Shown one piece after another: positions 1-7,351 of a DNA stretch of 9,088 nucleotides. Position numbers and translations under genes: made by a program. Positions within the stretch are counted from its first letter, which is position 1; each line of letters begins with the position of its first letter. This stretch comes from an uncultured Selenomonadales bacterium (GTDB lineage: Bacteria > Bacillota > Negativicutes > Selenomonadales > Selenomonadaceae): the NCBI GenBank assembly GCA_937915885.1, contig CALGGP010000284.1:1-9088 (forward strand). The letters are read 5' to 3'. Under the pieces are notes generated by a model. It saw only the letters and a list, made by a program, of their open reading frames with translations. It was not told where the DNA came from and searched no databases.

Positions 1-30
1 GGCGGGTGGGTGGGCGAATAATTTTAGGAG
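1..30 (+). repeat. Tail of a GC-rich intergenic repeat (partial copy)
   Basis: The window opens with GGCGGGTGGGTGGGCG followed by an AT-rich stretch. The same motif, GGGTGGG followed by a G/C-rich tail and then A/T-rich bases, ends repeat copies 1 (from 3519) and 2 (from 7293) on the same strand. I therefore read it as the right end of another copy whose body lies outside the window. It also holds the trkH Shine-Dalgarno sequence AGGAG at 26-30. The assignment rests on only about 15 bases. Confidence 0.45.
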
Positions 31-39
31 ATTTGCTCG

Positions 40-1500
40 GTGAACAGACGACTTGTTTCAGCATTGCTTGGCTATTTGACGCTTTTCACGGGCGCCGCCA
101 TGTTTATTCCGTTGATGTTGGCGGCGGTCAACGGCGACGAAGCGTCGGTGGCGGCATTTTTATTGTCGATGTTCATGTGCCTGGCGGCGACATTCGAGCT
201 CGAGCGCTTCGGAGGCGTCAAGGGTAAAGACAATCTCGGCGTCCGCGAAGGCATTGCGATCACCGTCCTCGGTTGGGCGCTCGTATCTTTATTGGGCATG
301 GTACCGTATTTTGCGGGCGGCTGGCTCAATCCGCTTGATTCGATCGTCGAGTCGGTGTCGGGATTCAGCGGCACGGGCGCGACTGTTTTCGAGGACGTAG
401 AAATTCTGCCGCAGCCGATTTTATTGTGGCGCAGTTTATCGAATTGGGTCGGCGGGCTCGGGGTGGTAGTAATTTTTATGGCAATCCTGCCGCAATTCGG
501 ACGGGGCGCAATGTTCATCCTCCGCGCGGAGTCGACGGGACCGACGAAAGAGCGGCAAATGCCGAGCATCAGAGACAACGCGAAGGCGCTGTTTTTGGTC
601 TACGTGACGTTGACGGCGGCGTGCTCGATTGCGTATTTTTTATGCGGCTTGACACCGTTTGCGGCAATCAATCACGCGATGACGACGATTGCGACGGGCG
701 GCTACGGGATATTCAACGGGACGGTCGCCGAGTACGGGAACGCGTGGCTGGAAATGTGGATGAGCTTCTTCATGATTCTCTCGAGCGGGAGCTTTGCAAT
801 GTATGTGGTGGCGGCGCGCAAGGGCGGACGAGTGATCCTGCGCAATACCGAATTTCGAGTGTATTTATGGATTGTGTTTATAACGTCGGCAGTGATCGCA
901 ATCGATCTGATCGTCGAGCAAAATTTTAATCCGTTGGATTCGATCCGCACGTCGATATTTCATGTGGCGTCGCTGTCGTCGACGACGGGATTCGTCGCGG
1001 CGGATTTCGACACGTGGCCTCCTCTGTCGAAAGGATTTTTATTGATGACAATGTTTTTGGGGGGCTGCGCGGGCTCGACGGCGGGCGGCTTGAAAGTCGC
1101 GCGGATCATATTGTTATTCAAAATGATCGTGGCGATCGTCCAACAAAAAATTCACCCGCAGAGTGTGATGCAGGTGAAGATGAACGGTCAAGTGGTCGAC
1201 GACGAGATTGTATTCGGAGCAGCGCGATTTTTTTTCGCGGTCGTCATAATGGACATCGCGTTTGCGTTTGTGATGATGTTTGACGGGATCGATCTGGTCA
1301 ACAGCGTCAGCGTGAGCGTCTCGACGATGGCGAGCGTGGGACCGGGCTTCGGGATCGAGGGCGCGACGAGCGGTTATTCATTATTGCCGTCGATGAGTAA
1401 AATTTTTGCGTGCCTGTTCATGTTCTTGTCGCGGCTGGAGATATTTACGGTGCTGGCGTTGTTGTCGCCGTCGTTCTGGATGAAGTCGCGGCGCTGGTGA
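40..1500 (+). CDS. trkH: Trk-type potassium uptake protein TrkH
   Basis: This is the K+-translocating membrane subunit of a Trk/Ktr-type uptake system, which in known systems works with a cytoplasmic TrkA-type nucleotide-binding regulator; no trkA is in the window. The 486 residues match the usual TrkH length of about 480. The protein is hydrophobic throughout and shows four pore-loop repeats with filter glycines: GTGAT at 111-115, ATGGYG at 218-223, STTGF at 314-318 and SVGPGFG at 432-438. The segment GGCAGSTAGGLKVAR that follows the third repeat, and the ending RLEIFTVLALLSPSFW, are also typical of the family. The start is GTG at 40-42, with AGGAG 9 nt upstream; the N-terminus MNRRLVSALLGYLTLFTGA fits the family. 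The promoter lies outside the window. The TGA stop at 1498-1500 directly abuts the stop of the convergent gene. Confidence 0.95.
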   Translation: MNRRLVSALLGYLTLFTGAAMFIPLMLAAVNGDEASVAAFLLSMFMCLAATFELERFGGVKGKDNLGVREGIAITVLGWALVSLLGMVPYFAGGWLNPLDSIVESVSGFSGTGATVFEDVEILPQPILLWRSLSNWVGGLGVVVIFMAILPQFGRGAMFILRAESTGPTKERQMPSIRDNAKALFLVYVTLTAACSIAYFLCGLTPFAAINHAMTTIATGGYGIFNGTVAEYGNAWLEMWMSFFMILSSGSFAMYVVAARKGGRVILRNTEFRVYLWIVFITSAVIAIDLIVEQNFNPLDSIRTSIFHVASLSSTTGFVAADFDTWPPLSKGFLLMTMFLGGCAGSTAGGLKVARIILLFKMIVAIVQQKIHPQSVMQVKMNGQVVDDEIVFGAARFFFAVVIMDIAFAFVMMFDGIDLVNSVSVSVSTMASVGPGFGIEGATSGYSLLPSMSKIFACLFMFLSRLEIFTVLALLSPSFWMKSRRW

Positions 1501-2451
1501 TCAATTATTGGCGGCAATCAGCCGCTTCATCTCCGGATTGAGCTCTTTAAATTTATGCACTCTGCCGAGCAGATCAACCATGTCCTCTCCGAACTCCATC
1601 CTCGTTTCGAGCATCGGGTGAATCGTGTTTTCGTCTTTCATCAACGGCGCCTCGATGATAATTTTGATCGTCTGCGTCAATTGATAGGCATAAAAAACTC
1701 CGGCTTCGGCATTTTCCGAGTAAGAATCGAAGTCGTAGCCGTTGACGGTTATAATATCTTCCATGTTGTCGACCGCCCAAGAATAATAGCTGTCGAGCTT
1801 CCAAAGCAGATTGTTGACTTGATCCGTGCGCGTCTTGACGGCGCTCAAAAATGCAATCCGATTATTACACTCCTCGCGAAAAGCCTTCGACTTGTCGAGA
1901 TTTTCAAGCGCCTTATATCGAGCCGCCTTCGCCTCGTTGCGATTGCTCCAACCGTAGAGCACCGCGATAGGCGCCGCCACCGACAACGCACTCACGCCGA
2001 GCAATGCACTCGCCGCGCCCGCTCCGATACCGCTCAACACGCCCATCTCCGTCAGAGAGCCGCCGTCGACGCCGTAAGAACTGCCGCCGGAATTAAAACT
2101 TGCCGCCTTGTTTGTCAGATATTTTATCTCGTCAAGAATTTTTTTCCTGAAGCCCATGCGCTCCAATTTTTGAATGCCCGACGGATTGTTCCTGTACTCG
2201 AAATCGTAAATTTGGCTCATCATGTCGACGAAATGTTTGATGCTCCCGCCCACGAGCGCCCGTTCGGTGCCGTTGAGATTGTCGAGCGAAGACGTCACAT
2301 CACCGTGTGCGCGTTCGGCGCCGGCTTTTGAGCTTTCGATTATCGACTTCGCCTCGGCGTTGTATTCGTTTGCCTCGCGTGCATAAGTTTTGGCGTCGTC
2401 CGCCAGCCCCGCTCCGACCAGCGCCGCCGCTCCGAACAACAAAGGAATCAT
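1501..2451 (-). CDS. Hypothetical protein B with two hydrophobic segments (second gene of a pair)
   Basis: I do not recognise this 316-residue protein. It begins with a hydrophobic segment (about residues 1-16, IPLLFGAAALVGAGLA), followed by a charged, probably helical region. A Gly/Ser-rich patch (about 120-133) leads into a long Gly/Ala-rich hydrophobic stretch (about 137-168). The rest is polar and probably helical, ending LNPEMKRLIAANN. The layout suggests membrane association, but that is inference. I chose ATG at 2449-2451 because GGGGGT lies 8 nt upstream. An in-frame TTG at 2464-2466 would give 321 residues and put a lysine before the hydrophobic segment, but I see no good ribosome-binding site for it. 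The gene follows hypothetical A by 17 nt (2 nt if TTG is used) and is almost certainly co-transcribed with it. No terminator is visible after its stop. Confidence 0.8.
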   Translation of the reverse strand: MIPLLFGAAALVGAGLADDAKTYAREANEYNAEAKSIIESSKAGAERAHGDVTSSLDNLNGTERALVGGSIKHFVDMMSQIYDFEYRNNPSGIQKLERMGFRKKILDEIKYLTNKAASFNSGGSSYGVDGGSLTEMGVLSGIGAGAASALLGVSALSVAAPIAVLYGWSNRNEAKAARYKALENLDKSKAFREECNNRIAFLSAVKTRTDQVNNLLWKLDSYYSWAVDNMEDIITVNGYDFDSYSENAEAGVFYAYQLTQTIKIIIEAPLMKDENTIHPMLETRMEFGEDMVDLLGRVHKFKELNPEMKRLIAANN

Positions 2452-2468
2452 AATTTTTACCCCCAATC

Positions 2469-3275
2469 TTACATGACAAGTTTGCCCTTCTTCTTGCGAA
2501 TGTGCTCGCTGAACTCACTTTGCGATTTGAACGTCAAGCCTTGTCCACCGACGCCTTGAGCGATCGAGTTGAACGCGTCCGACGCCCGATTGACATCTTT
2601 CAACGACAACGCCGAATCAAGTCTGTCGAGCCCGTCATTGATGATCTGCTGTTGACCGATCAGCCATTCCGAAGTCTCACGAACAAATTCTTCGCGCTGA
2701 CGCCGCATTTGAGCGATCGCTTCTTCATACAATCCGTGCAACTTCTCGTAGCGTTCCTTGGCAAATTTGGCTTTGAAGGCGCTGTTGAGGAACGGCGCGA
2801 CCGCCTCACGGAACATTTTTCCGGCAACGTAGCCCGCGAATTTGCCGATCACAGGAGCCAAATTTCCGAACTCCGCCGCTGCCGTCGTTGCCATGTTCTC
2901 GACTATTTTTGAGATAAAATCCTCCGCCTTGCCGGCAATCCTCACGGCAAGCTCGGTATCGTCGATCCCGCCCTTAAGGAAAATCTCGATGTCATCTCCG
3001 ATTTCGCCGCAAGTTCCTCTGAACAGCCCGAGACTTTGCTTTGCATCGAACGCCTTCATCAGTCCGTCGACGCTCGCCATCTTATTAAGAGTGCCGGTCG
3101 CCGCCGCGCGGAATTTTTGATCTTCGATCGTATCGATAAAGCGCTCCTGTACTCGATCGGCTGTCGATCGGATTGCGCGATCCGCCATCGCTTTGCCGCG
3201 ACCTTGAAACTCCTCGAGCTTTTGATCCGCCCACTGCTCGACCGCCGCGTCAAACCTTTTCTCAAGTGCATTCAT
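2469..3275 (-). CDS. Hypothetical protein A, helix-rich (first gene of a pair)
   Basis: I do not recognise this 268-residue protein. It is rich in Ala, Glu, Lys and Arg and looks mostly alpha-helical. A charged N-terminal part (LEKRFDAAVEQWADQKLEEF) is followed by an Ala/Gly-rich hydrophobic or amphipathic stretch at about 128-167, then a charged helix at about 172-225 that may form a coiled coil. It ends with GGQGLTFKSQSEFSEHI and a basic tail, RKKKGK. There is no signal peptide and a single Cys. I chose ATG at 3273-3275 because GGAGG lies 10 nt upstream. The in-frame ATG at 3291-3293 (274 residues) has only a weak AGG-type site and overlaps the better one. It is the first gene of a two-gene unit read from the promoter at 3324-3352. 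A role in a membrane-associated complex with protein B is speculation from the layout. Confidence 0.8.
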   Translation of the reverse strand: MNALEKRFDAAVEQWADQKLEEFQGRGKAMADRAIRSTADRVQERFIDTIEDQKFRAAATGTLNKMASVDGLMKAFDAKQSLGLFRGTCGEIGDDIEIFLKGGIDDTELAVRIAGKAEDFISKIVENMATTAAAEFGNLAPVIGKFAGYVAGKMFREAVAPFLNSAFKAKFAKERYEKLHGLYEEAIAQMRRQREEFVRETSEWLIGQQQIINDGLDRLDSALSLKDVNRASDAFNSIAQGVGGQGLTFKSQSEFSEHIRKKKGKLVM

Positions 3276-3323
3276 CTGCTCATCGCCTCCCATTACTACC
3301 TGTTTTTTTTTTCACCACCGTAA

Positions 3324-3352
3324 ATTTTATTGGAAGTCGTCTTAAAAGTCAA
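3324..3352 (-). promoter_or_regulatory. Sigma-70-type promoter for the hypothetical gene pair
   Basis: Read on the minus strand, TTGACT (3352-3347) and TAAAAT (3329-3324) are separated by exactly 17 nt, close to the TTGACA/TATAAT consensus. It lies about 50 nt upstream of the chosen start of hypothetical A, with no other gene between. The -35 box begins two bases past the U-tract of the preceding terminator, so the two units are tightly insulated. Prediction from sequence only. Confidence 0.7.
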
Positions 3353-3354
3353 CG

Positions 3355-3385
3355 AAAAAAAAAAAGAGACTCCGCGCGGAGCCTC
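3355..3385 (-). terminator. Rho-independent terminator of the PFOR unit
   Basis: On the minus strand an inverted repeat (3385-3366), with GAG/CTC outer arms, one mismatch and a CTCC-GCGC-GGAG core, is followed at once by an 11-base T-run (3365-3355). That is the classic hairpin plus U-tract. It lies about 150 nt downstream of the PFOR stop, so the PFOR transcript should carry all of repeat copy 1 in its 3' untranslated region. A T-run also lies a few bases beyond the hairpin on the plus strand, but its spacing is poor for plus-strand termination. Confidence 0.8.
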
Positions 3386-3387
3386 CG

Positions 3388-3543
3388 AAAATTTTTTATT
3401 CCCATCCGCCCGATTTTTTTTGGCGACGGATGTAGGGGCGCCGCCGACGCTCCCACCCGTCGAGTGCAGCGCCCAACGGGGATTGTGGTTCCCACCCCGC
3501 GCCGTCGGCGCCTTTCATGGGTGGGCGGGATAAAAAATTATTT
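3388..3543 (+). repeat. GC-rich intergenic repeat copy 1, with imperfect terminal inverted repeats
   Basis: The core starts GGGCGCCGCCGACGCTCCC at 3436 and is followed by GCGCCCAA, a variable spacer, GGTTCCCACC at 3487 and GGGTGGGCGGG at 3519-3529. The first half can fold through GGGCGC/GCGCCC. The second half can fold through CCCACCC (3491-3497) with GGGTGGG (3519-3525), enclosing GCGCC-GTC-GGCGC. The outer ends are roughly inverted: left AATTTTTTATTCCCATCCG (from about 3390), right (reverse complement) AATTTTTTATCCCGCCC. No open reading frame of its own is credible. The right end slightly overlaps the PFOR stop codon. This entry accounts for most of the gene-free stretch between the PFOR stop and the promoter of the pair. 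Confidence 0.75.
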
Positions 3544-6500
3544 TCCTGCCAACTTTTTATATCCCGCGATTCGCGCTTCCGCGTCGCGCTGAGTTTTTTC
3601 AAACAACGCTTCCGCCGCCTCGGGGAAGTTTCGCTTCAACGACGAATATCTCACTTCGCCCTGCAGGAACTCATTGAATTTGCTGAAGTCCGGCTCTTTG
3701 CTGTCGAGCACGAACGGATTTTTCCCCGCCTCGATCAGCGTCGGATTATATCTCCACGTCGCCCAATATCCGCATTGAACGGCGAGCTTGCCCTCGAGCT
3801 GCGAGTTGCCCATGCCTTTTCTGATCCCATGATTGATGCACGGCGAGTACGCGATGATCAACGACGGTCCGGGATATGCCTCCGCCTCCGTGATCGCCTT
3901 CAACAATTGATTCTGATCCGCGCCCATCGACACTTGAGCCACGTAGATGTAGCCGTAGCTGACCGCCATCATGCCGAGGTCTTTTTTCTTCGTGCGCTTG
4001 CCCGTCGCCGCAAATTGAGCGATCGCCGCCGCCGGGGTCGCCTTCGACGCTTGACCGCCCGTATTCGAGTACACCTCCGTATCGAACACAAACACGTTGA
4101 CATCTTCGCCCGACGCCAGCACGTGATCCAACCCGCCGTAGCCGATATCATACGACCAGCCGTCGCCGCCCCAAATCCATTGCGAACGCTTCACGAAATA
4201 ATCTCTGTTGTTATAAATCTTGTTGAGCAACGCATTGTCGCCGCGTTGAGCCTCGAGCGCCGCCGTCAATTTATCCGCGCGCTCCCGAGTACCGTCGCCG
4301 ACATTACGATTGTCTCTCCAATCGACCAGCGCCGCGCGGAGATCATCACTCAATTCTCCCTCGAGCGCCTTCTCGACGTCGTCCGCAATCGATTCGCGCA
4401 CCGCCTTCACGCCGAGGAACATTCCGAGCCCGAACTCCGCATTGTCCTCGAATAAGGAATTGCCCCAAGCCGGACCATGCCCTTTGATGTTGACCGTGTA
4501 AGGCATCGCCGGCGCCGACGCGCCCCAGATCGACGAACAGCCCGTCGCGTTCGCTATCATCATTCGATCCCCGAACAGTTGAGTCAACAGCTTCGCATAC
4601 GGCGTTTCGCCGCAGCCCGCGCACGCCCCGCTGAACTCAAACAACGGCTTCTCGAATTGCGATCCAATTACCGTCGTCTTCTTCGTCGGATTGACTTTCG
4701 GCGCGACCTTCTTCGGATCAATGCCGTAATCGAAATACTTCTGCGCCGTCTTCTGCTTGTCGCCGGAGTTGACCATCGTCAGCGCCTGCTTCGGACACAC
4801 CTGCACACAATTCCCGCAACCTAAGCAATCATACGTCGACACACAGATCGAAAGATTATACGCGCCCCGAGAAATTTTCGACGGGATCGACTTCATGCCT
4901 TCGGGAGCCGCCGCCGTCTCTTCGGGCGTCATCAAAATCGGACGAATCGCCGCGTGCGGACAGACAAACGAACACTGATTGCAACCGATGCACTTCGTCT
5001 CATCCCAAGTCGGAACATTGATCGCCGTCCCGCGCTTCTCGTAAGCCGAGCCGCCGACAGGGAACGTGCCGTCCGCCAAATCCTTGAACTTCGACACCGA
5101 CAGCGTATCGCCTTCCTGCCGATTCATCACGTTTTGAATTTCGGTAATAAATTCGGGCGGGTCGACTTGCTTCAGATCGCGATTCATGCTCGTGTCGTCG
5201 ACATCCCACGTCGAAGTATCAACCTTGTGCAACGCCTCGATCCCTTGATCGATCGCGCCGTGGTTCATGTCGACGATGTTCTGTCCTTTTTTGCCGTAAG
5301 ACTTGACGACCGCGTCCTTCAAAAACTTCACGGCATCTTCGATCGGAATGATATTCGTCAGCTTAAAGAACGCCGCCTGCATCACCATGTTGAATCGACC
5401 GCCGAGCCCGAGATCGCCGGCAATCTTCACCGCGTTGACCGTGTAAACATTGATCTCGTTGTCGATGATGTAGCGTTTCATCGACGGCTTGAGCTTGTGT
5501 CCGAGCTTTTCATCGCTCCAGTTCGTGTTGAGCAGGAACGTCCCGCCGCGTTTCAAGCCCGCTATCAGATTGTAATGATGCACATAACTTTTTTGCGAGC
5601 ACGACACAAAATCCGGCTTGGTGATCAGATACGGCGAGCCGATCGGATCCTTGCCGAAGCGCAGATGGCTCATCGTGATCCCGCCCGACTTCTTTGAATC
5701 ATAGGCGAAGTACGCTTGCGCATAAAGGTCGGTGTTGTCGCCGATAATTTTGATCGCAGATTTATTCGCGCCGACCGTGCCGTCCGAGCCCAAGCCCCAA
5801 AATTTACACGCCGTCGTGCCCTCGGGCGTCAAGTCAACGTCGTGATGCCCCGTCTCGAGAGATTTATTCGTCACGTCGTCGGTGATGCCGATCGTAAATC
5901 CGTTCATCGGAGCGTCTTTCGTCAGCTCGTGGTAGACCGCCAACATCTGATCCGGCGTCGTATCCTTGCCGCCCAATCCGTAGCGACCGCCGACGATAAT
6001 CGGCTTTTGATCGACGTCGGAATCGTAATATGCCGCGCGGACATCCGTATAAAGCGGTTCGCCGACCGCGCCGCTTTCCTTCGTCCGATCGAGCACCGCG
6101 ATCTTTTTGACGGTCGTCGGGATCGCGTTGAGGAAATGCTTGACGGAGAACGGGCGATAGAGATGAACGTTAACGACGCCGACCTTTTCGCCTTGACGGT
6201 TGAGATATTCCGCCGCCTCGACCGCCGTCTCGCACACCGAGCCCATTGCAATTATAATCCGCTCCGCATCGGGCGCGCCGTGATAATCGAACAGATGATG
6301 CTCGCGACCCGTAATTTTCGCCACGTCCGCCATCGCCGCCTCGACGATATCCGGCAATTGATCATAATATTGATTGATCGTCTCGCGCACTTGGAAGTAG
6401 ACGTCGGGATTGGTCGCCGTGCCGCGAATGACGGGATGATCCGGATTGAGCGCGCGCCGACGGAAGGCGTCAATCGCATCGTAGTCGACCAGCTTTGCAA

Positions 6501-7071
6501 GATCGTCGTAGCCGATCGTCTCGATCTTTTGAATCTCGTGCGAAGTTCTGAAGCCGTCGAAGAAATTGATGAACGGAAGCCTGCCCTTGATCGCCGACAG
6601 ATGAGCGACCGCCGATAAATCCATGACTTCCTGAACGCTCGACTCGGCAAGCATCGCGCAACCCGTTTGACGAGCCGCCATCACGTCCTGATGATCGCCG
6701 AAGATGTTCAACGTCGAAGTCGCCAACGCCCGCGCACTGACGTGAAAAACGCCCGGTAACATTTCTCCCGCGATCTTATAGAGGTTCGGGATCATCAGCA
6801 GAAAACCTTGCGACGCGGTGTAAGTCGTAGTGAGCGCGCCCGCCTGAAGGGAGCCGTGCACCGTGCCGGCGGCTCCGCCCTCGGACTGCAGCTCGATCAG
6901 ACGAACTTTTTGCCCGAAAATATTTTTGGTGCCGCGCGCCGCCATTTCATCAACGTGCTCCGCCATCGGCGACGACGGCGTGATCGGATAAATCGCCGCA
7001 ACTTCGGTGAACGCGTAGCTGATATGAGCGGCGGCCTGGTTGCCGTCCATGGTCTTCATCTTTTTACCCAT
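3538..7071 (-). CDS. nifJ: Pyruvate:ferredoxin (flavodoxin) oxidoreductase, single-chain
   Basis: This cytoplasmic enzyme oxidises pyruvate with CoA to acetyl-CoA and CO2 and reduces ferredoxin or flavodoxin, a central step in anaerobic metabolism. The 1177 residues are collinear with Desulfovibrio africanus PFOR. YPITPSS contains Thr31, and Glu64 and Arg114 of the active site are at the same positions as in that enzyme. The two-cluster ferredoxin domain has Cys694/697/700/704 and Cys749/752/755/759. The proximal cluster ligands are Cys817, Cys820, Cys845 and Cys1078. The thiamine-diphosphate motif runs from GGDGW (968-972) to SNTGG (Asn1003). It ends at GYKKLAGK and lacks the extra C-terminal domain of the D. 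africanus enzyme, as most family members do. The N-terminus MGKKMKTMDGN fits the family. The best Shine-Dalgarno, AGGAG at 7086-7090, is unusually far (14 nt) from the ATG. It has its own promoter and terminator, so it is probably monocistronic. Confidence 0.98.
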   Translation of the reverse strand: MGKKMKTMDGNQAAAHISYAFTEVAAIYPITPSSPMAEHVDEMAARGTKNIFGQKVRLIELQSEGGAAGTVHGSLQAGALTTTYTASQGFLLMIPNLYKIAGEMLPGVFHVSARALATSTLNIFGDHQDVMAARQTGCAMLAESSVQEVMDLSAVAHLSAIKGRLPFINFFDGFRTSHEIQKIETIGYDDLAKLVDYDAIDAFRRRALNPDHPVIRGTATNPDVYFQVRETINQYYDQLPDIVEAAMADVAKITGREHHLFDYHGAPDAERIIIAMGSVCETAVEAAEYLNRQGEKVGVVNVHLYRPFSVKHFLNAIPTTVKKIAVLDRTKESGAVGEPLYTDVRAAYYDSDVDQKPIIVGGRYGLGGKDTTPDQMLAVYHELTKDAPMNGFTIGITDDVTNKSLETGHHDVDLTPEGTTACKFWGLGSDGTVGANKSAIKIIGDNTDLYAQAYFAYDSKKSGGITMSHLRFGKDPIGSPYLITKPDFVSCSQKSYVHHYNLIAGLKRGGTFLLNTNWSDEKLGHKLKPSMKRYIIDNEINVYTVNAVKIAGDLGLGGRFNMVMQAAFFKLTNIIPIEDAVKFLKDAVVKSYGKKGQNIVDMNHGAIDQGIEALHKVDTSTWDVDDTSMNRDLKQVDPPEFITEIQNVMNRQEGDTLSVSKFKDLADGTFPVGGSAYEKRGTAINVPTWDETKCIGCNQCSFVCPHAAIRPILMTPEETAAAPEGMKSIPSKISRGAYNLSICVSTYDCLGCGNCVQVCPKQALTMVNSGDKQKTAQKYFDYGIDPKKVAPKVNPTKKTTVIGSQFEKPLFEFSGACAGCGETPYAKLLTQLFGDRMMIANATGCSSIWGASAPAMPYTVNIKGHGPAWGNSLFEDNAEFGLGMFLGVKAVRESIADDVEKALEGELSDDLRAALVDWRDNRNVGDGTRERADKLTAALEAQRGDNALLNKIYNNRDYFVKRSQWIWGGDGWSYDIGYGGLDHVLASGEDVNVFVFDTEVYSNTGGQASKATPAAAIAQFAATGKRTKKKDLGMMAVSYGYIYVAQVSMGADQNQLLKAITEAEAYPGPSLIIAYSPCINHGIRKGMGNSQLEGKLAVQCGYWATWRYNPTLIEAGKNPFVLDSKEPDFSKFNEFLQGEVRYSSLKRNFPEAAEALFEKTQRDAEARIAGYKKLAGK

Positions 7072-7085
7072 GTAAAATCGTAAAG

Positions 7086-7090
7086 CTCCT
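7086..7090 (-). promoter_or_regulatory. Distant ribosome-binding site of PFOR
   Basis: On the minus strand GAGAGGAGC supplies a strong AGGAG, but 14 nt separate it from the ATG at 7071, more than the usual 5-10. No better site lies closer to that ATG. The next in-frame ATG (codon 5, MKTMDGN) has GGGT a few bases upstream and is an alternative start. The family usually keeps a short N-terminal extension such as MGKKMKTMDGN, so I kept the upstream start. Confidence 0.5.
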
Positions 7091-7110
7091 CTCGATTGAA
7101 AATCTCATAA

Positions 7111-7139
7111 ATTATAGCAATCGACGCCTTTGATTGCAA
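7111..7139 (-). promoter_or_regulatory. nifJ: Strong extended -10 promoter for PFOR
   Basis: On the minus strand TTGCAA (7139-7134) and a perfect TATAAT (7116-7111) are 17 nt apart, and the -10 box is preceded by TGC, giving an extended -10 (TGnTATAAT). Transcription would begin near 7104, leaving a leader of roughly 30 nt before the PFOR ATG. A strong constitutive-looking promoter suits a central metabolic enzyme. I see no clear operator overlapping it. Confidence 0.8.
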
Positions 7140-7141
7140 AT

Positions 7142-7322
7142 AAAAAAATTCCCCACCGCTGAAGAGATAATTAGGAATGAGGAATTGAGGGCGCCGCCGA
7201 CGCTCCCGCCCTCCGAGTGCAGCGCCCAAATAAGCCCGTGGTTCCCACCCGCGTCGTCGCCGCCCTTTTGTTTCAAAAGCCAACGGCTTTTAGGGGTGGG
7301 CGGGCGGGAGAAAAAATTTTTT
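7142..7322 (+). repeat. GC-rich intergenic repeat copy 2
   Basis: The core starts GGGCGCCGCCGACGCTCCC at 7189 and reaches GGTTCCCACC at 7240, the same 51 nt distance as in copies 1 and 3. It ends GGGTGGGCGGGCGGG followed by an A/T-run near 7322. CCCACCC (7244-7250) can pair with GGGTGGG (7294-7300) around an inner hairpin. A possible left end, AAAAAAATTCCCCACC (7142-7157), loosely mirrors the right end; the left boundary is uncertain. The copy fills the gap between the comM stop and the PFOR promoter, and there is no gene in it. Confidence 0.7.
7265..7291. terminator. Possible bidirectional hairpin terminator between comM and PFOR
   Basis: AAAAGCC (7275-7281) and GGCTTTT (7285-7291) form a perfect 7 bp inverted repeat with a 3-base loop, with A and T tracts in the arms on both strands. 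It lies about 60 nt beyond the comM stop, inside repeat copy 2, and could end comM transcription. The stem is short and the U-tract is part of the stem, so it may be weak. A second perfect hairpin, CTTTTG-TTT-CAAAAG (7265-7279), shares bases with it, so the two cannot form at once. Confidence 0.4.
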
Positions 7323-7351
7323 TCCGTTACTCCGAAGATTAATGAGCCGAC

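Noticed and set aside
1555..2331. 258-codon plus-strand open frame opposite hypothetical protein B
   Set aside because: It has the same Arg/Val/His-rich antisense composition as the frames opposite PFOR and no clear ribosome-binding site. The minus-strand frame has a promoter, spacing and co-directional partner that make it the real gene.
3403..3432. CATCCG/CGGATG hairpin with a T-rich loop as a second PFOR terminator
   Set aside because: The stem is followed on the minus strand by GGAATAAAAAA, not a U-tract, so it does not meet the terminator pattern. The 3355-3385 hairpin does.
3396..3602. Minus-strand short frame with the peptide GWEP...LGAAL.G.ERRRRP, also seen at 7056-7283
   Set aside because: The shared peptide comes from the dispersed repeat. 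In copy 3 compensating single-base changes break the frame and introduce a stop, so the conservation is of nucleotide spacing, not of protein.
3517..6618. Long plus-strand open frames (247-312 codons) opposite the PFOR gene
   Set aside because: They are antisense to a gene with unmistakable catalytic and cluster residues, are Arg/His-rich with low complexity, and arise because the PFOR codon usage leaves few stop triplets on the other strand.
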